From: Lujinxingia litoralis
GTDB lineage: Bacteria; Myxococcota_A; Bradymonadia; Bradymonadales; Bradymonadaceae
Assembly: GCF_003260125.1 (NCBI RefSeq)
Contig: NZ_QHKO01000004.1
Location: 288,780 to 352,779 of the forward strand
Length of the DNA: 64,000 nt
Direction of reading: 5' to 3'
The notes below the pieces were generated by a model. The model saw only the letters and a program-made list of their open reading frames with translations, had not been told where the DNA came from and ran no database searches. The number at the start of each line of letters is the position of its first letter. Position 1 is the stretch's first letter. Positions 52,530 to 62,987 of the stretch are shown one piece after another. Both the position numbers and the translations under genes were made by a program.

Positions 52530-53975
52530 TCAAAAGAGCTGCTTGCGCTTGGAACTCGACAAAATCCCCATCATCTCCCGGTACTTGGCCACGGTGCGTC
52601 GGGCGATATCGACGTCATCCTCTTTGAGCAGCGCCACAATCCGGGCGTCACTCAGCGGCTTGCGGGGATCTTCCTGCGAGATGATGTCGCGGATCTTGGC
52701 TTTCACCGCCTCGCTGGCCAGGTCCTCACCGCCCAGGTTGGTGATCGAGGAATTGAAAAAGTACTTCAGCTCAAACACCCCGCGCGGCGTGTGCACGTAC
52801 TTTGAGCTCGTCACCCGGCTCACCGTGGACTCGTGCATCCCGATGTCCTCGGCCACATCGCGCAGCACCAGCGGCTTGAGATGCTCAACGCCCTTCTCAA
52901 AAAAGTCGCGCTGAAACTTGATGATGCTCTCGGTGACTTTGACGATGGTGTTCTGCCGTTGATGGATGCTCCGAATCAACCACAGCGCCCCGCGCAGCTT
53001 CTCCTGAATGTAGTCTTTAACCTCGTCGCGCTCCCCTTCGGCTTTTTTGCGCGCGAGCTCCTGACGATAAAAATTGGATATCCGCAACTTCGGCAGCCCA
53101 TCCTCGTTGAGCACCGGGACCCACTCCCCGTCGAGCTTCCGAATATAAATATCCGGCGTGATGTAACGCGGCTCCACATCGGAGTACGCTCGCCCCGGGC
53201 GCGGCTCATACGTGGACAGAACCTTAGCCGCCTCCAGCACCTCGGCCTGAGTGACATGCTGTGCCCGGGCGATCTTGCCGTAGCTCTTGCGCTCCAGATC
53301 CGGGATATGCTCCTCGATGATGGTGTGTAAGAGCTTAAAGTCCGGGTGATGCAGACGCGCCTGAATCAGCAGGCACTCCCGAAGATCGCGCGCAGCCACC
53401 CCCACCGGATCAAAGGTCTGAATCAACGCCAGAATCGCCTCTACCCGATCCACCTCGGTCCCGGCCTCCTGGGCGATCTCCTCCAGACTTACCGAGGTCA
53501 AAAAACCGGCCTCGTTGAGATTGCCAATCAACAACGCGCCCACAAACTCATCTTCCGGGGCCAGATCCGCCAGGCGCAGCTGCTCCATCAAATGGTCGAC
53601 CAACGACTCACTGGTCGAGAGCGTCTGCTCCACCCCGGGAAGCTCTTCCCCCCGCATCCCCGTGTAGTGGTTGCCCGGCCCCTCCGAGCCATCGAACTTC
53701 TCGGCATAGGCCTCCCAGTCCACCTCCCCCATATCCCGCTCATCGGCGCGAACCTCGGCCAACTCCTCCTGGCGCTGAGACTCTTGCTCCACCGGGCCCT
53801 CCGACTCATAGGGCTCCGGAATCTCCTCAAGCACCGGATTCTCGACCATCTCCTGACGCACCTCGGCGATCAGCTCCATGCGCGAGAGCTGCAAGAGCTT
53901 AATGGCCTGCTGCAACTGCGGGGTCATCCGCAGCTGCTGCGTCATCTTCACCTGTTGGCGCAGCTCCATCGCCAT
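52530..53975 (-). CDS. rpoN: RNA polymerase sigma-54 factor RpoN (481 aa)
   Basis: The Gln/Leu-rich region I (RQQVKMTQQLRMTPQLQQAI, LLQLSRMELIAEVRQEMVEN) interacts with activators. An acidic region II follows (ESEGPVEQESQRQEEL), then the core-binding domain (LADLAPEDEFVGALLIGNLN), an HTH with LVLRDVAEDIGMHESTVSRV, and the RpoN box ARRTVAKYREMMGI near the C-terminus, which reads the -24 element. It ends in the usual basic tail, SSSKRKQLF. The ATG at 53975 has AGGAG 7 nt upstream; a GTG two codons earlier is less likely. Long hpf follows. Sigma-54 needs bacterial enhancer-binding proteins, none of which lies in the window. Confidence 0.97.
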   Translation of the reverse strand: MAMELRQQVKMTQQLRMTPQLQQAIKLLQLSRMELIAEVRQEMVENPVLEEIPEPYESEGPVEQESQRQEELAEVRADERDMGEVDWEAYAEKFDGSEGPGNHYTGMRGEELPGVEQTLSTSESLVDHLMEQLRLADLAPEDEFVGALLIGNLNEAGFLTSVSLEEIAQEAGTEVDRVEAILALIQTFDPVGVAARDLRECLLIQARLHHPDFKLLHTIIEEHIPDLERKSYGKIARAQHVTQAEVLEAAKVLSTYEPRPGRAYSDVEPRYITPDIYIRKLDGEWVPVLNEDGLPKLRISNFYRQELARKKAEGERDEVKDYIQEKLRGALWLIRSIHQRQNTIVKVTESIIKFQRDFFEKGVEHLKPLVLRDVAEDIGMHESTVSRVTSSKYVHTPRGVFELKYFFNSSITNLGGEDLASEAVKAKIRDIISQEDPRKPLSDARIVALLKEDDVDIARRTVAKYREMMGILSSSKRKQLF

Positions 53976-54101
53976 AGTCACTCTCCTGAGGCTCGAACAG
54001 CAATTATGGAGCGCTCTCTTCGGTCACGGCATCAACACTGCCCGCGAACCTTTTTAGTAGACCTGAATACCAGGCCCACCGGGCGCTCTCTCCATCCACA
54101 T

Positions 54102-54130
54102 ATGCTAGGAAAACGTGGCCCAGAATGCAA
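54102..54130 (-). promoter_or_regulatory. Tentative promoter of rpoN
   Basis: On the minus strand TTGCAT and TAGCAT are separated by exactly 17 nt, 127 nt upstream of the rpoN start codon, in the AT-richer part of the 388-bp divergent region. Matches to consensus are only partial (three and four of six), and no other element was recognised in the region. Confidence 0.3.
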
Positions 54131-54363
54131 GCTCACGGATTCTTGGTACATCTTTTGCTTAAAAATACCCACATTACCTCCTTCACGAAGCATTCCCTCC
54201 TGAAATTTCCTTAAAACGTCTGGACTTCGCCCAACGATCACGGGCAATTAGAAACCCAGTTTTACTAAGCCACCTTGTGCGCTTCGCCGCCCCGCCCCCC
54301 CAGACGATGACCCTGATTGCATCCGCCCGGGCCTCTTCTTCCCCCTGCTGTAACGGAGATGAC

Positions 54364-56565
54364 ATGGAAACCAGGCACCTTCTCCGCCGATTGACTCCTC
54401 TGTTGTTTACTACCGCGCTTGTGGCCTGCGGATACGACGAAATCCCCCTCTTTAATGAGCCTGAGAACCTGCTGATCATCGAAGATCAGAGCCCCCCCTT
54501 AGCCACCGAGATTCAGATCTCCCGGGTCATCGCCGAGAGTGCCGGCTTCATCACGATTCATGACGCCGACGCCGACGGCACACCCGCGAACCTCCTGGGC
54601 ACCCTTCCCGTCGACGCGGGCAGCGCCACCGACCTCACCGTCGAGCTCACCCGCCATCTGGTCGACCAGGAACTCCTCCTGGGAAGCCTCTACCTCAGCG
54701 ACTCCGACCCCGAGTCCTTTGAGCCCGACGATCACCAGGTCGCCACCTCTCAGGGCGAACCACTTCAGGTGGCATTCACCGTAAGCCTGGAGGCCATCGC
54801 AATCACCCCGGCGCTCGACGTCGAAAATCAGATGGTCGATCCCCCCTACGAAGTCCTCATCTCACAGGTCGCCACCACCGAACCCGCCTGGCTGGTGATC
54901 CGCACCGACAACGAGGGCCAGCCCGGCGATGTGATCGGCAGCGCCTTACTCGCTCGCGGCATCTACCAGAATATGCGCGTCGCGCTCCATCGCGACGCCT
55001 TCGATCAGGAGCGCCTCCACGCCTCGCTCCATATCGACGCCCGCGCCGACGATGCGTTCGATCCGGCCTCAGACCTCCCGGTTGCCATCAATAACACTCC
55101 CCTGGAGCGCGCCTTTACCGTCGCCCTGCCCGAACGTGACCCGGCGGCCACCCTCACCGTCCAGGATCAGTCCGTCGACCTCAACAACGCCAGCCGCATC
55201 GTCATCGCCTCGGCCGAACTCATCGGGACCGCGGGCTGGCTCGTGATCTACAACGACAATGGGGGCCGGCCCGGCACCGTGCTCGCCAGCAAACTTCTGG
55301 ACGCCGGCGTCCATCAGAATGTGGCGTTCGAACTCAACGAAGCTCTCACCGACGACACCACTCTCTACGCCCGCATCCACCAGGAGAATCCCGCCGACGG
55401 CAACTTCACCTACGACGGCCAGAACGGCGAAGACCCGGTCGTCATGGTCGATCAAAAACCGGTAGTTGCCCGGTTCAGCGTCACCCCCATCGACCCAAAC
55501 ACCCCCGCGATCATCGTCCGCGACCAGATCCTGGAGAGCCGCCCCCTCAACCAGATCCACATCGACGCCGTCGTCTACAACCAGCCGGGCCACCTGGTAG
55601 TTTTCGATCACAACGATGCCTTCCTGGGCACCCTTGAGTTGGGCGCCGAACCCGCCATCAAGTCCAACCTCACCCTCACTCTGAGCCGGGACATCGAGGG
55701 GATTGAATCGCTACGCGCCAGGCTCTACACCGACACCACCGCCGGCGACGCCTTCGACCGCGATCAGGATCCGCAGGTGACCGATGCCAACGGAGCCCCG
55801 GTGGAGGCGTCATTCACGGTCGACCTCCTCACCATGGCCCTGGAGACCCGAGACCTCCTCCTCGATCAGGTCTCCACCGAAGTGCGCATCGACCTCGTCC
55901 ACGCGCGCCAGGACCTCACCCTGGAGATCGTCGCCGAAGACGACGACACGAAGCTCCTGGCCGAAGCCTCCCTGGACTACGGCATCCATGAAGACATCGC
56001 TCTGACCCTGGATCGCCCGCTTCTCGATGGCGAACGCCTGGTCGCGCAGCTCTTCATCCAAAATAACGAAGGCGTGCGCGTGCCGGCCCGCGACCCAAGT
56101 GGCGCCCCGCTCCGCGCCACCTTCGAGGTCAGCGTGCCCCCCGGCACCCCGGCCATCTTTCTGACCTTGAGCACCAGCGGCTCAAACTACCGCGTCACCC
56201 GGGTCCTCCCGGCAGGCTACGCCCACATCATCGACGGCGGCTACCAGGCCTCAGACCCCACCCTCACGCTCTACAAAGGCTGGCGCTACGGCATCAACAA
56301 CACCGTCTTCGCCGACAACCCCTTAGAGTTTGGCAAACGCGTCGCGATCTCGTTTACCAGCCTCCTCTCCCAACGCGGCGACGGCGCCTACGATGGCGAC
56401 TCCCGGGTCAACCGTCGGGTCGATGGCCAGCGCATCTGGTTCACGCTCAGCGACGACCTCGTCAACGCCGGCCTCAACCGCTACCGCTCCGCCACGGTTG
56501 GTTTTGGCATCGGGAGGCGCGGTGACCTTCGTATCAGCGACGCCCCAGGCCTGCGCCAGCGCTGA
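54364..56565 (+). CDS. Lipoprotein with five DUF7282-like repeats and a C-terminal beta domain (733 aa)
   Basis: Signal RLTPLLFTTALVAC with lipid Cys near residue 19. Five units of 95-110 residues follow, each with a DQ...V/I opener, a central GWLVIYNDNGGRPGTVLAS or AWLVIRTDNEGQPGDVIGS block, a run such as GVHQNVAFELNEALTDDTTL, and an LxARIH/LHASLHI closing strand before the next. This spacing resembles the DUF7282 repeats best known from haloarchaea, but the match is by eye. The C-terminal 130 residues differ (TLTLYKGWRYGINNTVFADN) and look beta-rich, perhaps a cupredoxin-like fold. GGAG upstream supports ATG 54364. Likely a long surface stalk or adhesive protein; function unknown. Confidence 0.8.
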   Translation: METRHLLRRLTPLLFTTALVACGYDEIPLFNEPENLLIIEDQSPPLATEIQISRVIAESAGFITIHDADADGTPANLLGTLPVDAGSATDLTVELTRHLVDQELLLGSLYLSDSDPESFEPDDHQVATSQGEPLQVAFTVSLEAIAITPALDVENQMVDPPYEVLISQVATTEPAWLVIRTDNEGQPGDVIGSALLARGIYQNMRVALHRDAFDQERLHASLHIDARADDAFDPASDLPVAINNTPLERAFTVALPERDPAATLTVQDQSVDLNNASRIVIASAELIGTAGWLVIYNDNGGRPGTVLASKLLDAGVHQNVAFELNEALTDDTTLYARIHQENPADGNFTYDGQNGEDPVVMVDQKPVVARFSVTPIDPNTPAIIVRDQILESRPLNQIHIDAVVYNQPGHLVVFDHNDAFLGTLELGAEPAIKSNLTLTLSRDIEGIESLRARLYTDTTAGDAFDRDQDPQVTDANGAPVEASFTVDLLTMALETRDLLLDQVSTEVRIDLVHARQDLTLEIVAEDDDTKLLAEASLDYGIHEDIALTLDRPLLDGERLVAQLFIQNNEGVRVPARDPSGAPLRATFEVSVPPGTPAIFLTLSTSGSNYRVTRVLPAGYAHIIDGGYQASDPTLTLYKGWRYGINNTVFADNPLEFGKRVAISFTSLLSQRGDGAYDGDSRVNRRVDGQRIWFTLSDDLVNAGLNRYRSATVGFGIGRRGDLRISDAPGLRQR

Positions 56566-56612
56566 GGCTTAACCCTGACCCACTCGCCACCCACCCGGGC
56601 GGCGAGTGCGGC

Positions 56613-56640
56613 AAAGCCCCCACCTGGTGGGGGCTTTTTT
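56613..56640 (+). terminator. Intrinsic terminator after the DUF7282-like gene
   Basis: AAAGCCCCCAC pairs with GTGGGGGCTTT across loop CTG, followed by T residues to 56640. It starts about 48 nt after the stop codon and before the next lipoprotein gene. Confidence 0.9.
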
Positions 56641-56704
56641 CGTTTGGACACCTGCTCCCGCTTCGCTATCCTGTGGCCTGATCTTCATATCCCGGGAGCC
56701 CTCC

Positions 56705-57205
56705 ATGAAGCCGTTCCGACTGCCAGCCATTTTACTGCTCTCCCTCGCGACTCTGGCGTGTCAGGAGCCCGAGCGGATCCGAGATATCAACACCGGATTT
56801 CCCGGCGGCTCCGGACTTCCGGCCACAAGCTCTCCCGGCAACCGTGACACCGGCGCGGATGCCGAAGCCGACGCATCCACGGATGCGTCGGCGGACACCG
56901 ACACCACCGCCGACGCGGGCTGCAACCTCATCCCTGAGCAAGGCCCCACCCCTCACCAGCTCCCCTGTTGCTTCACCGATCAGGACTGCCACCGCACCGG
57001 TGTCTTCAACGCCAGCGCCATGCGCTGCTACGCAAGCTCCTGCAGTGAAGGCGGCGAGGGCGTCTGCCGGGTGCCCCCGGAGCAGGAGCAGGACTGCTGG
57101 ACTCAGGCCGATTGCCCGGACAACCATCGCTGCATCGACGCCTTCATCGGCACCTGCGACTCCCCGCTTAGCAACGAAGTCCCCGGCGTCTGCCAGCCCC
57201 TCTGA
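56705..57205 (+). CDS. Cys-rich lipoprotein (166 aa)
   Basis: Signal LPAILLLSLATLAC with lipid Cys near residue 18 and Gln at +2, then an Asp/Ala/Thr linker (DTGADAEADASTDASADTDT). The C-terminal part has twelve or so Cys, starting QLPCCFTDQDCHRTGVFNA and RCYASSCSEGGEGVCRVPPE, then CWTQADCPDNHRCID and a final CDSPLSNEVPGVCQPL, suggesting disulphide-linked motifs exposed outside the cytoplasm. No family recognised; the pattern resembles Cys-rich tails in proteins of myxobacterium-like bacteria and the head of the RCC1 lipoprotein at 46.6 kb. Start ATG 56705 with GGGAG upstream. Confidence 0.8.
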   Translation: MKPFRLPAILLLSLATLACQEPERIRDINTGFPGGSGLPATSSPGNRDTGADAEADASTDASADTDTTADAGCNLIPEQGPTPHQLPCCFTDQDCHRTGVFNASAMRCYASSCSEGGEGVCRVPPEQEQDCWTQADCPDNHRCIDAFIGTCDSPLSNEVPGVCQPL

Positions 57206-57283
57206 GCCGCGTTCAACGTAGCGCGAGCCACCCGCGCTCTAAAACGCCCCCTCCTCAGCCTCGTGTTTCTCCGGGCTCGGGGC

Positions 57284-58327
57284 TCATCCCTCGGAGTCCC
57301 GACGCCGCCGGCGCGTACGCACCCGCCGACGCTTGCTCTCCCGCGTCTTCTTCGGCCGCGGAGGCTCCATCTTCTGCACCTTCGAGGGGTTCTCATACCA
57401 GGCCACCCCGGCCCGATCGGCCCGATCGAGCTCGGCGATCACCTGCGCCCCCAGCAACAGAATCACCGAGGCCACCTCCATGGAGAGGAGCACGATAATC
57501 ACCGTGGCCAGCGACCCGTAGATCACGTTCACCAGCGAGATGCTCGTGAAGTACCAGACCATAATATGGCGTACGATCTCCCAGAGTACCGCCGCGGTCA
57601 GCCCCCCGATCAGCGCTCGCCGATACGAGATAAAGGGCAGCGGCAGCACCCGGTAAATCGCCCCGAAAAGCAGCGTCAGCCCCACCACCCCCGAGACATA
57701 GAGCGCCACGCTGGTCGCCGTATCCAGGCTGAACTCCCAGCCCACCAGGGGCAGCTCGAAGACCTCCCGTGGAATCGCATCGATCGCCGCCGTCACCGCG
57801 GTCAACGCCGTGATCGCGATCCCCATCACGCAGATAAAGAGGTAGGGCATCAGCACCGAAACCCACACCGAGCGCCGGGTCGGCTCCTCGGGCTGATCGA
57901 AGATCACGTTGAGCGCATTCTCCAGCACCCGAAAGGCAATCGAGCTGAAGAACAGCAGCACCAACAGCCCCACCACCCCGATGACCTCTTTCTGGGCCAG
58001 AAAGCCCTCCAGCGCTCGTACCAGCGCCTGGGCCTGCCCCGGGGCCACCAGCCCCAGCTCGACCTGAATCGTCGAGAGCAGAAGCCCCTCATCGATGAAG
58101 CTCGAAAAAAAGACCGCGATCAATGCAAAGAGCGGCACCACCGATAGCAGGGTGTTGTAGGAGACCGCTCCGGCCAGAATCAGCCCGTTTTTCTCGCCAA
58201 AAAAACGCACCAGCACACGCAGCGCAAAGCGCACCGTATGCCCGGGTACCCCGGGAAGGCCCCGGATCCAGCTGGCGATTTTCGAATTCAGTACGCGTCC
58301 TTCGTCGGTCAGGCATAGGAGAGTGAC
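57284..58327 (-). CDS. yihY: YihY/UPF0761 family inner membrane protein (about 347 aa)
   Basis: The YihY family has six transmembrane segments; here the first, ILAGAVSYNTLLSVVPLFAL, follows the charged helix FALRVLVRFFGEKNG, then GVVGLLVLLFFSSIAFRVLE and SVLMPYLFICVMGIAITALT, later SYRRALIGGLTAAVLWEIVR with YFTSISLVNVIYGSLATVII. The LYVSGVVGLTLLFGAIYRVL segment matches the family. A basic C-terminal tail (RPKKTRESKRRRVRTRRRRR) is unusual and may contact nucleic acid or acidic lipids. E. coli YihY was once proposed as RNase BN, which was later withdrawn. The N-terminus is uncertain: GTG 58327 is chosen, with in-frame alternatives up to 58417. Confidence 0.85.
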   Translation of the reverse strand, partial: VTLLCLTDEGRVLNSKIASWIRGLPGVPGHTVRFALRVLVRFFGEKNGLILAGAVSYNTLLSVVPLFALIAVFFSSFIDEGLLLSTIQVELGLVAPGQAQALVRALEGFLAQKEVIGVVGLLVLLFFSSIAFRVLENALNVIFDQPEEPTRRSVWVSVLMPYLFICVMGIAITALTAVTAAIDAIPREVFELPLVGWEFSLDTATSVALYVSGVVGLTLLFGAIYRVLPLPFISYRRALIGGLTAAVLWEIVRHIMVWYFTSISLVNVIYGSLATVIIVLLSMEVASVILLLGAQVIAELDRADRAGVAWYENPSKVQKMEPPRPKKTRESKRRRVRTRRRRRDSEG

Positions 58328-58573
58328 TCGCCGCTCAAGCCGGCATCGTCCCCTCGCCTCATAGCGCGATTGAAGCGCGCTGTCAGCATGTTCGCCTCCC
58401 CGACCGCAAACGCGCAAGAGACTTCCTGACCGCGCCCCTCCAGCCGCAGGCCAGGCCTTGTTCGGGCCCGACGCGTTATGCTAGCATCCTCTCCTAATCG
58501 ATTCTCTGAGGGGCTCCGGCGCCTGTTCCTGGTGTCCGCCATCATTTTTATGGCGAGCAACAAGGGTAGTCTG

Positions 58574-59095
58574 ATGTTTACGTACATACTCAAGACACTG
58601 GAGCGTCATCTGCTCAGCCCGGCACGACGCCTGTTTATCTACGAGCAGCTCGACACGATCGCCCGGGAGCACCAACTTCGCGCTCTGCATACCCGCATCG
58701 AAAAGGCCCGCCTGCTCGACTCCCTCAACGTCGATCGCTCCACCCGTTGGCGTCTGTGGAATCGCATGGAGCGCACCCACCCCGGACTGATCCTGCGTGC
58801 GCTGACCACCGAAGAGCTGCGCGAGGGATCGGAGCGCGGTCAGCAAGAACTTCTCACCCTGGTCTACTTCATCATTCACTCCCCGACGCTGGAGCAGCCC
58901 GAGCTGCGCACGCGCCTGCTCAATCCGCTTCTCCAACAGATGCGCCGCCTGGAGCATTACGCCGAGCGCGCGCCCACCCCCGCCGGGGCCGATGAGCCCA
59001 CACAAAAGAACGCCCGCCCCTCAAAAAACGCCTCCCGGTCATCCAGACCCGCCAGAAAACCCGCTCTGACCCCGGGACCCTCCTCCCTGCACTAA
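58574..59095 (+). CDS. Hypothetical helical protein (173 aa)
   Basis: No family recognised. After MFTYILKTLERHLLSPARRL the sequence is nearly all helical and charged: YEQLDTIAREHQLRALHTRI, STRWRLWNRMERTHPGLILR and RGQQELLTLVYFIIHSPTLE, then an LNPLLQQMRRLEHYAERA helix and a Lys/Ser/Arg/Pro tail that looks disordered (KNARPSKNASRSSRPARK). The start is uncertain: ATG 58574 gives the cleanest N-terminus, but in-frame ATG codons at 58550 and 58478 would add 8 or 32 residues. Divergent from the YihY gene, 165 nt upstream of the prenyl synthase gene. Confidence 0.6.
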   Translation: MFTYILKTLERHLLSPARRLFIYEQLDTIAREHQLRALHTRIEKARLLDSLNVDRSTRWRLWNRMERTHPGLILRALTTEELREGSERGQQELLTLVYFIIHSPTLEQPELRTRLLNPLLQQMRRLEHYAERAPTPAGADEPTQKNARPSKNASRSSRPARKPALTPGPSSLH

Positions 59096-59259
59096 AACGC
59101 TGACCGGCTCCGCTCTGTGGTGAGCACATCCACTCTCGCCCGGCAAACTTCCCCGGAGCAGCATCGAGAGTGCCCTTTTCGGTTGCACAAAGTTCAAAGG
59201 TTCTTAAACTTCGCACGATTATTTAAGCGGACTCAAACCGCAACGCGAAGTGACCCTCC

Positions 59260-60264
59260 ATGCCGCAAACCGCCACCAAGCCCCTCGCCAGCGACTTCCT
59301 CACGCACTTTGAACACGCCCTTGATCAGGCGCTCAAAGACCCACGTCACGCCGGAAAAGAACCGGCCGTGCTGCTGGAGGCCTGCCGCCACCTCTCCTTT
59401 GCCTCGGGCGCCAAACGCATGCGCCCGCTCCTCGTCGATCACTTCGGCGCGGCGCTCAACCTGCCGCGAGAGGCCCGCATCGCCCTGGCGATCACCTCCG
59501 AACTCATCCACACCGCCAGCCTCCTCCACGACGATGTCGTCGACGAGGGCACCACGCGCCGCGGACTCCCCACCGCCAACGCCCAGTGGAACAACTCGGT
59601 GGCAGTACTCGGCGGCGATCTGATGCTCTGCATCGCCCTGGAGCAGCTCTACGACTTCCCCCGCGAAGTCACCTTTGAGGCGGTGACCCTGGTCGCCGAG
59701 ATGACTCGCGCGGCCATGCGCGAGGTCGATGCTCGTCATGACTCCAGCTGGGGCCTGGATGAATGGGCCGCCATCGCCCACGGAAAAACCGGCGCCCTGC
59801 TGGCCTTCTGCGGCACCGCCTCGGCCCGGGTGGCCGGCCGCTCCGAACTCATCGAGCGTCTGGGCCTCTGCGGCCACCACCTGGGACTGGCCTTCCAGAT
59901 CACCGACGATCTCATCGACGTGGTCGGCCATCCCATCGACATCGGCAAAGATCGCCTGGCTGACCTGCGCAACCGCAACCCTTCCTACCCCATCGCCCTG
60001 GCTCGCAGCTCCAACGCCGACTTCGCCCGCGCGCTGGAGCAGCTCTGGCAGCGCGACGACCTGGCCGAAGAAGACGTCCAGCGCTTTGGCGCCTGGATCG
60101 TCGAGCTGGGCTGCGCACAACAGACCCTGGCCACCGTCGAAGACCATCTCGATCGGGCCATGGACGCACTCGGTGAGTTTCAGCACGGCCCCGGCGGCGA
60201 ACATATCGCCCAGTGGGCCACTCAGCTCCGGACCCAGGCTCGCTGGAGTCTGGAGAAACGATGA
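59260..60264 (+). CDS. Polyprenyl diphosphate synthase (334 aa)
   Basis: Trans-prenyltransferase with both aspartate-rich motifs: the first in TASLLHDDVVDEGTTRRGLP (DDxxD) and the second in AFQITDDLIDVVG. The lysine-type LEACRHLSFASGAKRMRPLL segment near the N-terminus binds the pyrophosphate of isopentenyl diphosphate. The chain length of the product cannot be fixed by eye; it might make geranylgeranyl or longer chains for quinones or carotenoids. Two bulky residues before the first motif would limit length. The next gene, GbsR-like, overlaps its stop by 4 bp (ATGA), so the pair is coupled. Start ATG 59260 has a weak ribosome site. Confidence 0.94.
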   Translation: MPQTATKPLASDFLTHFEHALDQALKDPRHAGKEPAVLLEACRHLSFASGAKRMRPLLVDHFGAALNLPREARIALAITSELIHTASLLHDDVVDEGTTRRGLPTANAQWNNSVAVLGGDLMLCIALEQLYDFPREVTFEAVTLVAEMTRAAMREVDARHDSSWGLDEWAAIAHGKTGALLAFCGTASARVAGRSELIERLGLCGHHLGLAFQITDDLIDVVGHPIDIGKDRLADLRNRNPSYPIALARSSNADFARALEQLWQRDDLAEEDVQRFGAWIVELGCAQQTLATVEDHLDRAMDALGEFQHGPGGEHIAQWATQLRTQARWSLEKR

Positions 60265-60800
60265 AGGGCTACAACTACCGCACCTCCGACAACCCTCCGA
60301 CCACCTCGCTCCCGCTGTGGGAGGCGCTGGTCACCGATGCGGTAGGCGACGTCATCGAATTCTGGGGCTTTAAGCGCAACCACGGCCGGGTCTGGGCCCT
60401 GCTCTACCTGCGCCGCGTCCCCATGAACTCCTCCGAGATTCAGGATGCCCTGGAACTCTCCAAGGGGGCGGTCTCCATGATCACCCGGGACCTCGAACTG
60501 TGGAACGTGGTCCGAAGGGTGCGTCAGGCCTCCAGCTCCGCCTGGCACTTTGTTGCCGAGGTGGAGTTCATGCAGATGATCACCCAGGTCCTGGAGCAAC
60601 GCGAAGGGCAGCTCATCTCCCGCGTGGCCACCGACCTCAAAGACGCCGGGCGCCTGGCCGCCGAACACCCGGATGTCGACGACGAGACCCTTGAGCGCAT
60701 CGAACGCATGCGCCGCCTTGCTGCCATGATCCAGCAGGCTCTGGCGATCTTCGCCAAGACCGCCCGGCTCGACGTAAGCAACACCCGCGATCTGCTCTGA
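60261..60800 (+). CDS. GbsR/MarR-type transcription regulator (179 aa)
   Basis: A winged helix-turn-helix: FWGFKRNHGRVWALLYLRRV, then PMNSSEIQDALELSKGAVSM as the recognition helix region, and LWNVVRRVRQASSSAWHFVA as the wing. The rest is helical (FMQMITQVLEQREGQLISRV, MIQQALAIFAKTARLD) and would dimerise. GbsR homologues sense choline or glycine betaine, but many of this family have unknown ligands. Its start overlaps the prenyl synthase stop, so it may regulate that gene or a neighbour. Ligand and targets are not identified. Confidence 0.88.
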   Translation: MKGYNYRTSDNPPTTSLPLWEALVTDAVGDVIEFWGFKRNHGRVWALLYLRRVPMNSSEIQDALELSKGAVSMITRDLELWNVVRRVRQASSSAWHFVAEVEFMQMITQVLEQREGQLISRVATDLKDAGRLAAEHPDVDDETLERIERMRRLAAMIQQALAIFAKTARLDVSNTRDLL

Positions 60801-61019
60801 GCCCTGCGCGCCCCCCCGCCCAGAGAGGGCCGCGTACCTTGCGGGGAAGAGGGCCCCGCACCGGCCGGTGGTCAGGCCACACACCTTGCGCTATGAGTCT
60901 AAGGGAAGGAATGCATTGTCCCTGCGCGTTGTAAGGCACTCCTGGCGGCCCCTCGCCAGGGCGCCCGGCACCCTTTCGCCGTGACACACCGACCGACTGA
61001 CCACTTGCGACGAGCACTC

Positions 61020-62036
<1,017 letters not shown>

Positions 62037-62090
62037 GCGCGGCATCGGCTCTCCTCCCACGACTCACTCCCCCCGGATGGGCTCCGCTCC

Positions 62091-62987
62091 ATGGTTGACG
62101 CGTTACGACAAACCTACCTGAACCCCGCCACCCTCGATCAGCTCGGCGACATGCACGTGCGTGCTCGCCAGCTGGCCCAGGGGGTGATCGCCGGTCTGCA
62201 CCGCTCGCCACACCGCGGCGGCTCGGTGGAGTTCTCCGAGTACACCGAGTACTCCGCCGGTCAGGAACTGCGCCGGGTCGACTGGAAGGTCTACGGCAAA
62301 AGCGACAAATACTACGTCAAACAATTCGAAGATGAGACCAACCTTCAGGCCTTCCTGCTGATGGACGGCTCCGGCTCCATGGCCTTTCAGAGCGAACTGG
62401 GCCCGCTGAGCAAGCTCGATCACGCCCGCTACGTGGCCGCCACCCTGGCCTACCTTTTCATCCGACAGGGCGACGCCGTCGGCGCGCTGGGCTTTGCCGA
62501 AACCCCCGGGGCGTTTTTGCCGGCGGCCTCCCGCGGCAAGCACCTCGACGACATCTTCTACCTGCTCGACAACCTCCCGGCCTCCGGCCCGACCGCCCTG
62601 GACGCCAGCCTGCGCCAGATCGCCGAACGCGCCCGCCGACGCAGCCTGGTACTCATCTTCAGCGACCTCCTCGACGCCAGCGAGCGCACCGAAGAGCTGC
62701 TGCGAGTGCTCGCCAGCCGCAACTTCGATGTCGCCGTCTTCCAGGTGCTCGACCCCGCCGAACTCTCCCTGCCCTACGAAGGTTTAAGCCTCTTCGAGGG
62801 CCTGGAAGACGATGGCGAACTCCTGGCCGATCCCGACGACCTGCGAGACCGCTACATCCAGACGATGCGCGCCCATAATCAACGCCTCGAAGAGCTCTGC
62901 ACCGGCGCCAACATCGCCTACCTGCGCTACGACACCACCCGGCCCATTGAGCGCGTCTGTCAGGACTTCTTAAGGGGGCGCGGATGA
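62091..62987 (+). CDS. DUF58 protein (VWA-like, 298 aa)
   Basis: A DUF58 domain follows the typical order: HRGGSVEFSEYTEYSAGQEL, RVDWKVYGKSDKYYVKQFED, then the von Willebrand-like MIDAS start FLLMDGSGSMAFQS (D-x-S-x-S) and LVLIFSDLLDASERTEELL. The C-terminal VFQVLDPAELSLPYEGLSLF is family-like. DUF58 proteins partner MoxR ATPases and may assemble a membrane or periplasmic complex. No signal peptide or transmembrane helix was seen, so it is probably cytosolic. It lies 54 nt after moxR and overlaps the next start by 4 bp. Confidence 0.93.
   Translation: MVDALRQTYLNPATLDQLGDMHVRARQLAQGVIAGLHRSPHRGGSVEFSEYTEYSAGQELRRVDWKVYGKSDKYYVKQFEDETNLQAFLLMDGSGSMAFQSELGPLSKLDHARYVAATLAYLFIRQGDAVGALGFAETPGAFLPAASRGKHLDDIFYLLDNLPASGPTALDASLRQIAERARRRSLVLIFSDLLDASERTEELLRVLASRNFDVAVFQVLDPAELSLPYEGLSLFEGLEDDGELLADPDDLRDRYIQTMRAHNQRLEELCTGANIAYLRYDTTRPIERVCQDFLRGRG

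Noticed and set aside
54032..54247. A 71-codon minus-strand frame upstream of rpoN
   Set aside because: No ribosome site in a fitting place, no family motif, and it overlaps the probable rpoN promoter region.
57284..58327. Annotation as RNase BN
   Set aside because: The YihY family was once assigned this activity, but E. coli RNase BN is another protein (ElaC).
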